A stretch of DNA of 64,000 nucleotides. Origin: Marinobacter salsuginis (GTDB lineage: Bacteria > Pseudomonadota > Gammaproteobacteria > Pseudomonadales > Oleiphilaceae). The stretch lies in NCBI RefSeq assembly GCF_009617755.1, contig NZ_BGZH01000001.1:1054001-1118000 (forward strand), read 5' to 3'. The translations under genes were made by a program, and so were the position numbers. The notes under the pieces are model-generated. The model saw only the letters and a list, made by a program, of their open reading frames with translations. It was not told the origin of the DNA and made no database searches. The first letter of the stretch is position 1. Every line of letters begins with the position of its first letter. Shown one piece after another: positions 17,746 to 26,451 of the stretch.

Positions 17746-19883
17746 GTTGCCGGCAGCGTCAGCTCCACAACAAAACCACCTTCATTCAGCGCCCGACAAT
17801 CGACTCGACCGCCCAGATCCTCGGCACGAACCTTCATGGTCCTGAGCCCATGCCCCTCCCCCGGCCCATCGGGGGTGTTCGCTCTGCCGTTATCGGAAAC
17901 CCGCACCGAGAGCTGATCGCTATCGCGACTCCAGGTTACCTGCACCCGATCAGCATCGGCGTGCTTGATAATATTGGAAATCGCTTCTCTCAGAATACGC
18001 GCGATATTGGTGGCCGCGCGGGCCGAGAGCTGTTGATTATCCAGTTTCAGAGGATTCGCCTGCCAATCGAGATCAATGCCCGAGTCCGTCAAACGCTGGC
18101 GTATTTCGCCCTCGCAGCCATTGGCTACCTCCAACAGGCTGGCAGGCTGCCCCGCCGTGGCATCGACAAGTCCATGCAGGTCTATGAGAGCCGACCGGGC
18201 CACTTCTCTTACCGTTCCTGTGTCATTTGCATACACCAGGCTCAGCAACCGGGCGCCCAGATCGTCATGCAAATCCCGCATGATCCGGCTGCGCTCCCTT
18301 TGTGCCCCTGCATCACGGGCCTGCAACGCCTGCAGCGCTTTACCAGTCAGGTCGTACAACAAGGTCGCCACCCGTATATCTTCCTTGGAAAACAAGCGAG
18401 CCCCATTGTTCGCAAATTCCAGTCTCGCGTGCCGGGAATCGCCCGGTAGTGCCCGCAACTCCATCAATACACCGTCTGCCGACACTGCCACCGCCACCTT
18501 TTGATATTTCGCATCGGGCATCTCCAAACTGAGAGGCTGGAACGTCAGGCGGAGCAGATCCGGCCAGGCCCGGCGAACTTCCGCTTCCGTAGAAGCGGAA
18601 AACAGCTTATCCACCAGCTCCCTGAGAGCCTCGTCCAGAGAAATGCTGGAACGCTGCCCGAATCGATCCCAAAGCCATTGCCGCAATGGAAAGTAAAGCC
18701 AGCCCGCAATGGCAAGCGAAAGAGTCAGCGCATAGGTGCTGGTCAAACCTACGCCCATAATCAGGATCGCATCCAACACCAGCACCATCAGCCCCCCAGC
18801 AAACCAGAGCCAGGTCTTGAACCACCACCGCTCAATATCGAACAGGCGATAGCGAACCAGCCCCGCCGCGATGCCGAGGTACAGAATCAGGTAGGCGCCG
18901 AACCCCACCAGCAGCGGCACGAGCGGGGGGTAGCCAAAGGCTGGCGGTATGATCACCAGCCCCATCAGCAAAACACTGCCCAGGAAAATTGCCAATACAC
19001 ACCACTTCAGGGCAGCGCGTTCGAGGGGGCGACCTTTCGAGGCCACCCATTGGGCAGCCGCAAAGCACAAGCCAAGCACATAACCGACGACAATGGGCAG
19101 GTAGACCGTCACCTGGGCGCTTTCGCCAACCTGGATTTCGCTCAGAACCCACATGATCAACGCGATGCAAATCATTAGTGCCGGAACCGGAAAACGGGCA
19201 AGCGGGCGCGGATACACCCAGAACAGGGAGACCAGCGAAGCGTTCACCATTAGCGTTGCCAGGTGGTTAACCGCAGAAACCACCGCGAACACATCGCCAC
19301 TCAGCACAAACTCCCGATCGCCGTAGATGGCAAGAGTCAGGGTGTTCACCATGGTTGCTACGCCGGAAAGCGCGTAAAGCCGGGTCGCTGCGCTTTTCGG
19401 ACGGAAGGCCCAGATTCCAACCGCCACCATCAAAGCGATCAACCCGTAAAAAGTGTGAATCGAAAAGCCACCCGAGAGCTGATGCCACGGGGTATCGATG
19501 GCAACAACCGGCACCTGGTCACCGGATGCGAGAACAAACCGTGCCCCGCCTGAGCGCAGCGCCTGATCCAACTCGGTCTGGCGCTGCATAAACAGATTAA
19601 GATCGTCGTGGCTTAGCAGGTCTGGTTCTTCCATAACCAGATTTCCATGCAGGGGGATTTGGCGACCATCCGCCGCTTGCAACCCCACAACTACGCTGCC
19701 CACCCGGATAACTCCGGCGTTCGGCGATTGCGGGTGCACCCGATCAACCCGGAGCCCTACCGGCCCACCATGAGGCGAAAGCCCCAGGCCCAGCCAGGGC
19801 GCCGACAGCGCAACCTGCGCTGAGATGGCAATTGCCGCCAAGGCCAGAACGGCAATCAGCAGAAACCTCTGCCTCGGTGCCAT
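17742..19883 (-). CDS. Membrane sensor histidine kinase (NarX/DesK-like)
   Basis: 713 residues. N-terminal helix, then an extracytoplasmic PDZ-like segment (LGLSPHGGPVGL, RVDRVHPQSPNAG, VGSVVVGLQ), then about eight to nine membrane helices, a cytoplasmic linker, a HisKA_3 box with the phospho-His in RDLHDDLGARLL, and a HATPase_c domain (REAISNIIKHA, DNGRANTPDGPGEGHGLRTM in the nucleotide-binding region). It is the partner of the response regulator it meets tail to tail. The signal is unknown; a PDZ-like sensor on a DesK-type membrane bundle suggests envelope sensing. Confidence 0.82.
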   Translation of the reverse strand: MAPRQRFLLIAVLALAAIAISAQVALSAPWLGLGLSPHGGPVGLRVDRVHPQSPNAGVIRVGSVVVGLQAADGRQIPLHGNLVMEEPDLLSHDDLNLFMQRQTELDQALRSGGARFVLASGDQVPVVAIDTPWHQLSGGFSIHTFYGLIALMVAVGIWAFRPKSAATRLYALSGVATMVNTLTLAIYGDREFVLSGDVFAVVSAVNHLATLMVNASLVSLFWVYPRPLARFPVPALMICIALIMWVLSEIQVGESAQVTVYLPIVVGYVLGLCFAAAQWVASKGRPLERAALKWCVLAIFLGSVLLMGLVIIPPAFGYPPLVPLLVGFGAYLILYLGIAAGLVRYRLFDIERWWFKTWLWFAGGLMVLVLDAILIMGVGLTSTYALTLSLAIAGWLYFPLRQWLWDRFGQRSSISLDEALRELVDKLFSASTEAEVRRAWPDLLRLTFQPLSLEMPDAKYQKVAVAVSADGVLMELRALPGDSRHARLEFANNGARLFSKEDIRVATLLYDLTGKALQALQARDAGAQRERSRIMRDLHDDLGARLLSLVYANDTGTVREVARSALIDLHGLVDATAGQPASLLEVANGCEGEIRQRLTDSGIDLDWQANPLKLDNQQLSARAATNIARILREAISNIIKHADADRVQVTWSRDSDQLSVRVSDNGRANTPDGPGEGHGLRTMKVRAEDLGGRVDCRALNEGGFVVELTLPAT

Positions 19884-19902
19884 CTGAAATCCCCCACAAT
19901 CC

Positions 19903-20496
19903 CTATAGATTGCTTTTCAGATTAGCCATCCGCCAGAGGATTTGCGACATCTTGAATGAGGGGGAGCCCGCTGCGCCAGGCTCGGCAATATCGCAATACT
20001 GCCCCCGGTAATACAACAGTGGCCGCGAGGCGGTGATTTCCTTTACATTCAACGCCTTTACCTCACCAATCACGATAAGGTGATCCCCTGCCGCGTGTTC
20101 AGCGTGGATTTCGCAATCCAGCCAGCCCAGGCTGCCGGGGATGATCGGGTTGCCCAGCGGCGATGCCTGCCAGTGGACGTCCTTCCATTTGTCGGCGCCC
20201 TGGCGGGCAAACAGATTGGAGATTGCTTCCTGCTCGGCAGACAGGATATTGACGGCGAATCGACCGGCCCGGCGAATCCGCGGATAGCTGAAGGAGCTGG
20301 ACTTCACGCTGAATGACACCAGCGGTGGGTTCATCGACACGCTGTAGAACGACTGGCACGTAAAACCAACCGGTTCGCCCTCATCGATAGATGAAATCAC
20401 CGTGATACCCGAGGCGTAGTGCCCGAGCGCTTCGCGAAAGCGCGCGGGTTCGATAACGCTGCTGGAAGACGATAGGGTCATCAAATCCGCACTCAT
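19903..20496 (-). CDS. Flavin reductase-like FMN-binding protein
   Basis: 197 residues of the split-barrel flavin reductase family (HpaC/NtaB type): ALGHYASGITVIS at the start, FTCQSFYSVSMNPPLVSFSV, then FAVNILSAEQ. These reduce free FMN/FAD with NAD(P)H and feed oxygen-using partner enzymes. Its ATG overlaps the mesD stop (ATGA), so it is translated with mesD. The context suggests that it supplies reduced flavin to the MesX step (inference). Confidence 0.85.
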   Translation of the reverse strand: MSADLMTLSSSSSVIEPARFREALGHYASGITVISSIDEGEPVGFTCQSFYSVSMNPPLVSFSVKSSSFSYPRIRRAGRFAVNILSAEQEAISNLFARQGADKWKDVHWQASPLGNPIIPGSLGWLDCEIHAEHAAGDHLIVIGEVKALNVKEITASRPLLYYRGQYCDIAEPGAAGSPSFKMSQILWRMANLKSNL

Positions 20497-21536
20497 TGGA
20501 GACTTCCCGTCACCGAAAGCTCGCGCCTGACAATATCAGCGCCGGCACTCAGCGCTCGCAGCTTGCCGCTGGCCACACGGCGGGACAGAGGAGTCATGCC
20601 ACAGTTGGTGCAGGGATAGAGCTTGTCGGCATCGACAAACCGGAGGGCCTTTCGGAGCGTCTCGGCCACCTCTTCCGGCGTTTCAATGGTATTAGTGGCG
20701 ACATCAATCGCACCCACCATCACTTTCTTGCCCCGGATCAGCTCAATCAGCTCCATCGGCACGTGCGAATTCTGGCATTCCAGTGAAATCAGATCGATAT
20801 TGGAGGTTTGCAGCCTGGGAAAAATCTCTTCGTACTGTCGCCACTCGGACCCAAGCGTTTTCTTCCAGTCGGTGTTGGCCTTGATGCCGTAGCCATAACA
20901 GATGTGCACGGCGGTCTCACAGTTAAGCCCTTCAATGGCCTTTTCCAGAGCAGCGATGCCCCAGTCATTCACCTCATCGAAGAACACGTTAAAGGCGGGT
21001 TCATCGAACTGGATGATATCCACACCGGCCGCTTGCAGCTCCCTGGCTTCCTGGTTGAGTATCTTGGCGAACTCCCAGGCCAGCTTTTCGCGGCTTTTGT
21101 AATGGGCATCGTACAGCGTGTCGATCATCGTCATGGGGCCAGGCAGTGCCCACTTGATCGGTTGATCGGTCTGCTCTCGCAAAAACCGGGCGTCGTCAAC
21201 AAACACCGGCTTTTGTCGGCTCACAGCCCCAACGACCGTGGGCACGCTGGCATCGTATCGATCACGAATTCGAACGGTCTCACGCCTCTCGAAATCAACG
21301 CCGTCGAGGTGTTCGATGAAGGTGGTCACGAAGTGCTGGCGCGTTTGCTCGCCATCACTGACGATATCAACGCCAGCCAGTTGCTGGTCCTGCAATGACA
21401 CCCGCAAGGCGTCCTGCTTGCCTTCTTTGAGTTCTTCACCCTGCAACTTCCAGGGTGACCAGAGTGTCTCGGGCTGAGCAAGCCAGGCCGGCTTTGGCAG
21501 ACTGCCGGCGGTTGAAGTAGGTAACAGTTTTTTCAC
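20493..21536 (-). CDS. mesD: Core methionine synthase MesD (folate-independent)
   Basis: 347 residues, only the C-terminal catalytic barrel of a MetE-type enzyme; the N-terminal folate-binding half of MetE is absent (MetE is about 750). Zinc ligands fit: H211 and C213 in AVHICYGYG, E253 in SLECQNS, and a Cys in YPCTNCGM (309/312). Published work describes MesD as an aerobic family of core methionine synthases that needs the DUF1852 protein MesX and oxygen but not methyl-folate or cobalamin. Here mesX lies 40 bp upstream, which makes the assignment strong. It methylates homocysteine; the methyl donor is not established. Confidence 0.88.
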   Translation of the reverse strand: MKKLLPTSTAGSLPKPAWLAQPETLWSPWKLQGEELKEGKQDALRVSLQDQQLAGVDIVSDGEQTRQHFVTTFIEHLDGVDFERRETVRIRDRYDASVPTVVGAVSRQKPVFVDDARFLREQTDQPIKWALPGPMTMIDTLYDAHYKSREKLAWEFAKILNQEARELQAAGVDIIQFDEPAFNVFFDEVNDWGIAALEKAIEGLNCETAVHICYGYGIKANTDWKKTLGSEWRQYEEIFPRLQTSNIDLISLECQNSHVPMELIELIRGKKVMVGAIDVATNTIETPEEVAETLRKALRFVDADKLYPCTNCGMTPLSRRVASGKLRALSAGADIVRRELSVTGSLQ

Positions 21537-21576
21537 GATGGGTAACCTATGGATTCTTGATGATCAAAGCGCGTAG

Positions 21577-22560
21577 TCAGGCACGTAGTTCGCGGACCAC
21601 TTGCTCAAGGAGGGTTCGGTAAGGTTTGATGAGGCGCTCCTCAGCAAATCTTCCCTGCTCAACCGCCAGCTCGCTGCGCTCCTCGCGATCGTAAACAACG
21701 TCTGTGGGGGAGTGATCACGGTTTTTCAGATCCGGTTGATAACGCTCGCCTGCTGCAGAGTGGGCGTTGTAGATCTCTGGTCGATAGATTCGCTGAAAGG
21801 TTTCCATGGTGGCGATGGTGCTGGCCAGCTCAAGATTGCTGTAGTCGTTCAGCAGATCACCGAAGAAATAAAACGCCAGAGGCGCGACGCTGCCGGCGGG
21901 CATGAAATACCGAACCTCCAGCCCCATCTTCCGGAAATACAACTCGGTTAAGGAGGAGTCGTTGGGCTGGTATTCAACACCCAGCACAGGGTGCTGATTG
22001 CCCGTGCGATGATAGGTTTTGCTGTCTGAAACGCTGAGGCAGATCACCGGCGGCTTGCCGAAATTCTGCGTGTAAGCTTTTGAATTCACGAAATGCTGAA
22101 AGAGCTTTCCATGCAGATCGCCAAAATCCTCGGGCACGCTGAATCCGGATTGATGCCGGTTGTGCTCCAGCAGCCGTACACTGAAGTCATAATCGCGCAG
22201 GTAGGAGGAGAAATTATTGCCGACGACGCCTTCAATGCGCTTGCCGGTTTTGCGATCAACGATGCTCGTTTGCAGCACTTCTATCGCCGGGAAGGTGTCG
22301 CTCTGGTGTTCAACACCCACGATCATGTCAACGGAAACGATATCAAGCTGGACTGAATAGCGGTTGCCTTCGGGGTTATCCCAGTGCGCCAGAGCGTTGA
22401 AACGATCATCAATCATCGTCAACGCGTTGTGCAAATTCTCCCGGCGCTTCTCTCCCCTGGCCAGATTGGCAAAGTTGGTGGTAATGCGCGTGTTCTGCGA
22501 TGGACGGTAGTTTTCATCGAAACGAAGACGCTTGATGGCGAATGTGAACTCGTTGTTCAT
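21577..22560 (-). CDS. mesX: DUF1852 protein MesX, partner of MesD
   Basis: 327 residues, first gene of mesX-mesD-flavin reductase. DUF1852 features include TFAIKRLRFDENYRPS at the start, NYSVQLD-like RYSVQLDIVSVDMIVG, LEVRYFMPAGSVAPLAFYF and the RPEIYNAHSAAG segment. Genetic work on relatives shows MesX and oxygen are required for MesD activity, so MesX probably makes or delivers the methyl group by an oxidative reaction. No known cofactor motif was seen. Upstream (22640-22740) there are several GAATCA/TGAATCA copies that could be regulator half-sites. Confidence 0.88.
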   Translation of the reverse strand: MNNEFTFAIKRLRFDENYRPSQNTRITTNFANLARGEKRRENLHNALTMIDDRFNALAHWDNPEGNRYSVQLDIVSVDMIVGVEHQSDTFPAIEVLQTSIVDRKTGKRIEGVVGNNFSSYLRDYDFSVRLLEHNRHQSGFSVPEDFGDLHGKLFQHFVNSKAYTQNFGKPPVICLSVSDSKTYHRTGNQHPVLGVEYQPNDSSLTELYFRKMGLEVRYFMPAGSVAPLAFYFFGDLLNDYSNLELASTIATMETFQRIYRPEIYNAHSAAGERYQPDLKNRDHSPTDVVYDREERSELAVEQGRFAEERLIKPYRTLLEQVVRELRA

Positions 22561-22768
22561 GACGACCCGGTATCCTGATTCCTGAGATAAAACCTGAATT
22601 CATTGGCTGCCTCTCGCCGTCGCCGTTCAGTCGGCTCCGGTTGAGACTGAAATCTATGCTAGGCGCATGAATCAATGAATAAAAATGATTTAATCTCATC
22701 CAACCATTAATCTGAATCATGGGTTGGTGCGAATCAGGCTGGCCTGTATTTTTGACCTTCCAGAGAAT

Positions 22769-23149
22769 TTAATGCTTCGCCTTGCTCACCACTTCCTGCG
22801 CTACCGGCTCACCGGTTTTACCGGCAAGAATCCGGTCGGCATTCAGTGAGGCAATGGGCACCCGGGTATCCCTGGGCACGTCGCCACTCAGCTGCAATTC
22901 AAGATAGCGCAGCGCGCAAACCCGCAGGAAGGACGTGAAATTGCCGAGGTCGTGGCCGGCATCAATAGACTCGTGGTAGAGGCGGGTGATCATCTGGGGA
23001 AGGTTCATGCCATCGCGCTCGGCCAACTCCGACAGTACCTGCCAGAAGGCATTCTCCATCCGCACGCTGGTGACCATGCCATCAATGCGCAGGGAGTGGG
23101 TTCGGCTGACCCAAAGCTCCGGATCGGCGTTGATGAAGAGCTTGCACAT
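22769..23149 (-). CDS. Ribbon-helix-helix domain protein
   Basis: 126 residues from ATG 23149, chosen for the upstream ggagg; the frame runs further upstream to 23254 but that part overlaps the next gene's end and lacks conservation cues. The MCKLFINADPELW start, RTHSLRIDGMVTSVRMENAFWQVL and LAERDGMNLPQMITRLYHE segments match the RHH_4 type, a short strand followed by two helices that binds DNA as a dimer. It follows the DJ-1/PfpI gene by 50 bp on the same strand and may be co-transcribed with it. Confidence 0.75.
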   Translation of the reverse strand: MCKLFINADPELWVSRTHSLRIDGMVTSVRMENAFWQVLSELAERDGMNLPQMITRLYHESIDAGHDLGNFTSFLRVCALRYLELQLSGDVPRDTRVPIASLNADRILAGKTGEPVAQEVVSKAKH

Positions 23150-23199
23150 AACAGCCTCCCTGGACACGTTGTGGGGCCGGTAGGCCGGCCCCTGCCCTG

Positions 23200-23769
23200 T
23201 TACTGCTCCAGTAACTTGAAGAACTGCGCCAGCCAGGCCGGATGGGCGGGCCACGCGGGCGCTGTTACCAGATTAGCATCGGTGACGGCCTGATCAACCT
23301 CGATACCAGCGAAGGTTCCGCCAGCCAGTTCCACCTCCGGCTGGCAAGCCGGGTAAGCCGAGCATTTTCGCCCCTCCAGAACCCCTGCCGCTGCCAACAA
23401 CTGGGCACCGTGGCAGATCGCCGCAACTGGCTTGTTGGTTTCAAAGAAATGGCGAACCAGCTTCTGCACATCCTTGTTCAGGCGCAGATACTCGGGGGCA
23501 CGCCCGCCGGGCACCACCAGGGCGTCGTAATCAGCTGGGTTGATCCCTTCAAAGTCCGCATTCAAGGCAAACCGATGACCCGGTTTTTCAGAATAGGTCT
23601 GGTCACCCTCGAAGTCGTGGATGGCAGTGGCCACGGTATCGCCCGCCTTCTTATCCGGGCAAACGGCATGCACCGTGTGACCAACGGCCTGCAGCGCCTG
23701 GAATGGCACCATGGTTTCGTAGTCTTCGGTGAAATCACCGGTGATCATCAGAATCTTCTTCCCGCTCAC
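23200..23769 (-). CDS. DJ-1/PfpI family protein
   Basis: 189 residues of the class I glutamine amidotransferase-like fold: [14 protein letters not shown] with E15, [11 protein letters not shown], and the nucleophile elbow [10 protein letters not shown] with C119-H120. Members include stress-linked deglycase, chaperone or protease-like proteins; the substrate is not readable. It lacks a signal peptide, so it is cytoplasmic. The RHH protein gene is downstream. Confidence 0.85.
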   Translation of the reverse strand: MSGKKILMITGDFTEDYETMVPFQALQAVGHTVHAVCPDKKAGDTVATAIHDFEGDQTYSEKPGHRFALNADFEGINPADYDALVVPGGRAPEYLRLNKDVQKLVRHFFETNKPVAAICHGAQLLAAAGVLEGRKCSAYPACQPEVELAGGTFAGIEVDQAVTDANLVTAPAWPAHPAWLAQFFKLLEQ

Positions 23770-23930
23770 GGCTGTCTCCTTGTGTTTGTTTTGCCAGGTC
23801 CGGAAACAGTAGCAGTGGGGCTAATGGAGCGGGTATTAAGGGGTTACTACAGGTTTCGCCGTTTGTGCCCGTCGCCGAATGCGGAATGTATCCGGGCGAC
23901 GAAACCTGAGCCTTTTCCCAATCACTGACA

Positions 23931-24215
23931 TCACATCGAGGTTTTATCCCCGTCGGACATTTCATCTTTCTTCATGGTGTCTTTGTCCATATGGTCCTTC
24001 TTCATTCCCTCATCCATCATGCCGTCGGTTTTCATCCCGTCATGCATGGTATCGGTCTTCATTGAGTCCTTGGCCATGCCGTCATCTTTCATGTCGTCAT
24101 GCATCATGGTCTCGTCCATACCCTTGCTGTCCTTAGCCATGTCGTCTGCGTGGGCCGGTGCCATCAAGGCCAGGGTGGTACCAAATGCCAAAAGAGTGGC
24201 TGTCAGCTTTTTCAT
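23931..24215 (-). CDS. Pentapeptide MXKDX repeat protein, exported
   Basis: 94 residues. A signal peptide of about 23 residues (ending PAHA-DD) is followed by nothing but Met/Lys/Asp-rich repeats such as MKDDG, MAKDS, MKKDE. This composition defines the penta-MxKDx family of small periplasmic proteins of unknown role. High Met and Asp suggest metal binding (copper or silver) in the periplasm, which is inference. A YHS-domain exported protein is divergent from it. Confidence 0.8.
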   Translation of the reverse strand: MKKLTATLLAFGTTLALMAPAHADDMAKDSKGMDETMMHDDMKDDGMAKDSMKTDTMHDGMKTDGMMDEGMKKDHMDKDTMKKDEMSDGDKTSM

Positions 24216-24425
24216 TGTGCATTCTCCTTGCTGGAAACAATTTAATTTGTGTTCGACACTGCCCGGCTCCTGAGTCGGAGCCTGCAGCGCCAGGATGCAG
24301 AATAAAAAGGAACGCTTACGCGGCCGTCACGGCCCGGTCAAAAGTCGGTAAAGAAGAGATCACAAAACCTTCACGGGGAGAACCAATTCACCTCGCTCGT
24401 GTCTATAGACCGAGGAGAAACCAAT

Positions 24426-24869
24426 ATGAAAAGACAGCTGCTACTGATCACCTTTGCATTATTCGTTTCTGCAAGCGCATGGGCTTCCGAACCTGCTGTA
24501 TACACGGGCCTGCTTAGCAACACAGGAGCGGGCGGCTACGACACCGTCAGCTATTTCCAAACGGGAAAGCCAACCAAAGGCTCGCGCGAATACACTACTG
24601 AGCATCTGGGCGTAACCTGGCGATTTTCGAGCGCAGAAAACCTGGCACGCTTTGAGGCCAACCCTGAACGCTACTTACCGGTTTATGGTGGGTACTGTGC
24701 CTGGGCGGTCGCGCAGGGCTATCTTGCCAAGGGAGATCCAGAGCACTGGGCCATACGGGATGGCCGTTTGTATTTGAACTACAACCAGTCTGTTCAGTAT
24801 CGGTGGCTGAAGAATACCGAGGGGTTCATTCGGCAGGCAGACGCAAACTGGCCTAAGGTTCTGGAATAA
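24426..24869 (+). CDS. Exported YHS-domain protein
   Basis: 147 residues from ATG 24426 after gaggag; an in-frame GTG at 24399 is less likely. Signal peptide MKRQLLLITFALFVSASAWA. The mature part is a YHS-like domain (YDTVSYFQTGKPTKGS, TWRFSSAENLARFEANPERYLP, YGGYCAWAVAQGY), seen alone in many periplasmic proteins suspected of metal or haem handling. Divergent from the MXKDX protein, which supports a shared envelope or metal role, though unproved. Confidence 0.8.
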   Translation: MKRQLLLITFALFVSASAWASEPAVYTGLLSNTGAGGYDTVSYFQTGKPTKGSREYTTEHLGVTWRFSSAENLARFEANPERYLPVYGGYCAWAVAQGYLAKGDPEHWAIRDGRLYLNYNQSVQYRWLKNTEGFIRQADANWPKVLE

Positions 24870-24964
24870 TGGGAGAGCTTCGTCGCGGATTTCTGCCAGC
24901 GGTCTGACCCTTCACGAATTTCGTAGTACCCAGCAAGCATTTCAGAACGGGAATGGACTGTCTT

Positions 24965-25132
24965 ATGAATTATGAACACGCCATAGTGAGAACTGAAGGC
25001 GAGATTGCCATCCTGCTCTGCAGCGGCTGTGGCATCAAGATCGCAGAAGGCACCAGCCACGAGGACCGCGAGCATTACTGCACCATGTGTATGAGCGGTA
25101 ACTGCAAAGCAAGATTTAAAACGGATGACTAG
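24965..25132 (+). CDS. Zinc-ribbon microprotein (55 aa)
   Basis: A 55-codon frame from ATG 24965 to TAG 25132. The product has two Cys pairs, C19-x2-C22 and C39-x2-C42, a further Cys at 47, and His residues between, a pattern for a zinc ribbon or small metal site. It is acidic at the N-terminus and basic near the end. The ribosome binding site is weak (gggaatgga). The family is not recognised; support is the regular Cys spacing and the gap it fills between the YHS gene and the convergent binding-protein gene. Confidence 0.5.
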   Translation: MNYEHAIVRTEGEIAILLCSGCGIKIAEGTSHEDREHYCTMCMSGNCKARFKTDD

Positions 25133-25158
25133 ACGAAATTGTTCCGGCCTTGGCCGCG

Positions 25159-25971
25159 TTATCGATATCTTCTGATCAACGTGTTCAGCTCTGACTGAAA
25201 TTCAGGGTTCTGCGTGACCGCGTCAACTTCATTGATCACATCCATCGCGGAGGGGTGCTGCCGCGAAACACCAATGTGGAAAGGGATCCGGGAGTTCGGA
25301 ATAAAATCAACCTGGCGAACTCTCAGCTTCTCCGAATAGCCAAGTTGTTGAGCGATGTATCGGGCGTCTTCGGCGGGCTGCACCATGAAATCGCCCGCCT
25401 CCCGCAGCATAAGAAGATGCATCATCGCTTTCATATCCCGGCCCGGCTCGCGTTCCAGATAGCCGGGAATATTGTCCTCTTCCCACCGGGAGCCCCTCTC
25501 GACGATCACCGTCAGACTGGACAAATCAGCAAAGCTGGTAGCCGATTCGATCAGGTCACTGTTGGGGTTGTCTGCCGAGTAAACCAGATGGCCGAAGTCC
25601 TGCGTAAAGAGTGGCTGGTCTGAAAAGACGGCGTATTCCTTTCGCTCCTCCGACGGATAGGTAAGAAGGCCATCGGCAAGGCCCAGTCTCACGTTATACT
25701 GCGCCCTGGCCCAGGGCACCACCACATGTTCCGTGGCATAGCCGGGGATAAAACTGAAGGTCAGCTGTACTAAATCCGGAAGCAGCCCGAGAGTCTTCCC
25801 GTTGAGTGAGAAACTGTAAGGCGGTGATTTGTCGCTGTACGCGAATGTCAGATTGCTACTTGCTAACGAGACACCAGGCAACGCAAGGAAAACAATCATA
25901 ACCACGCCGCAAAGCTCTACCGACAATCTTTCCAAACGATGTTTTTTCACCAAGGTTACCTCTGGGGACAT
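25159..25971 (-). CDS. Periplasmic solute-binding protein, family 3-like
   Basis: 270 residues with a signal peptide region near 18-38 and a bacterial extracellular family 3 fold (FAYSDKSPPYSFSLNGKTLGLLPDL, shown in part as SPPYSF and GLLPDLVQ; then TYPSEERKEYAVFSDQPLF, RGSRWEEDNIPGYL). No ABC permease or ATPase is adjacent, so it may be a stand-alone sensor or scavenger rather than part of an importer. It lies 6 bp after the SRPBCC gene on the same strand, so they form a small operon. Confidence 0.75.
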   Translation of the reverse strand: MSPEVTLVKKHRLERLSVELCGVVMIVFLALPGVSLASSNLTFAYSDKSPPYSFSLNGKTLGLLPDLVQLTFSFIPGYATEHVVVPWARAQYNVRLGLADGLLTYPSEERKEYAVFSDQPLFTQDFGHLVYSADNPNSDLIESATSFADLSSLTVIVERGSRWEEDNIPGYLEREPGRDMKAMMHLLMLREAGDFMVQPAEDARYIAQQLGYSEKLRVRQVDFIPNSRIPFHIGVSRQHPSAMDVINEVDAVTQNPEFQSELNTLIRRYR

Positions 25972-25977
25972 CTGCCC

Positions 25978-26412
25978 CTAAAGCCGCTCAATGGCCTTCA
26001 GCAGCGAACTGAAGGCTCCCGAAAAGCTACGCTCGGCCATCCGATCCATCATCCTTCCAACCAAGGGCACCTTCACGGAACCTTCGGAAATCCAGATCAC
26101 ACGCGTCTGTTCACCCTCGGACTTCAAAACAATCTCTCCCTTTGTGTGCTGCACGCGAAACGGGCTGGATTTCTCAATGCGATAGTCCATACGGTTTGGC
26201 CTCTCAAAACGCGTAATTCGTTCAGTCAGTTCAAGCCGGCCGGCGCCGATCACCCGGAGCGCACCAGTGCCATTTTTCTCGTCTTTTCCCTCTTCAACCA
26301 GCACAGACTTGCTAACCCCTGGGAACCGATCATAGCGAGCATGGTCGGCGATGGCCTCGAAAACCGTGTCGATACCCTTTCCAAGTACCCGCTCGACGTG
26401 AATACGAAACAT
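25978..26412 (-). CDS. SRPBCC family protein (polyketide cyclase/START-like)
   Basis: 144 residues. The START/Bet v1-like pattern is visible: VFEAIADHARYDRFPGVSKSVLVE at the start, a central set of strands (RLELTERITRFERPNRMDYRI), and a C-terminal amphipathic helix (GRMMDRMAERSFSGAFSSLLKAI). These proteins hold hydrophobic ligands in a cavity; the ligand is unknown. First gene of a pair with the solute-binding protein downstream. Confidence 0.7.
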   Translation of the reverse strand: MFRIHVERVLGKGIDTVFEAIADHARYDRFPGVSKSVLVEEGKDEKNGTGALRVIGAGRLELTERITRFERPNRMDYRIEKSSPFRVQHTKGEIVLKSEGEQTRVIWISEGSVKVPLVGRMMDRMAERSFSGAFSSLLKAIERL

Positions 26413-26451
26413 AGCTACTCCTCACAAGACGGACTGACCATCAAGAAACAT

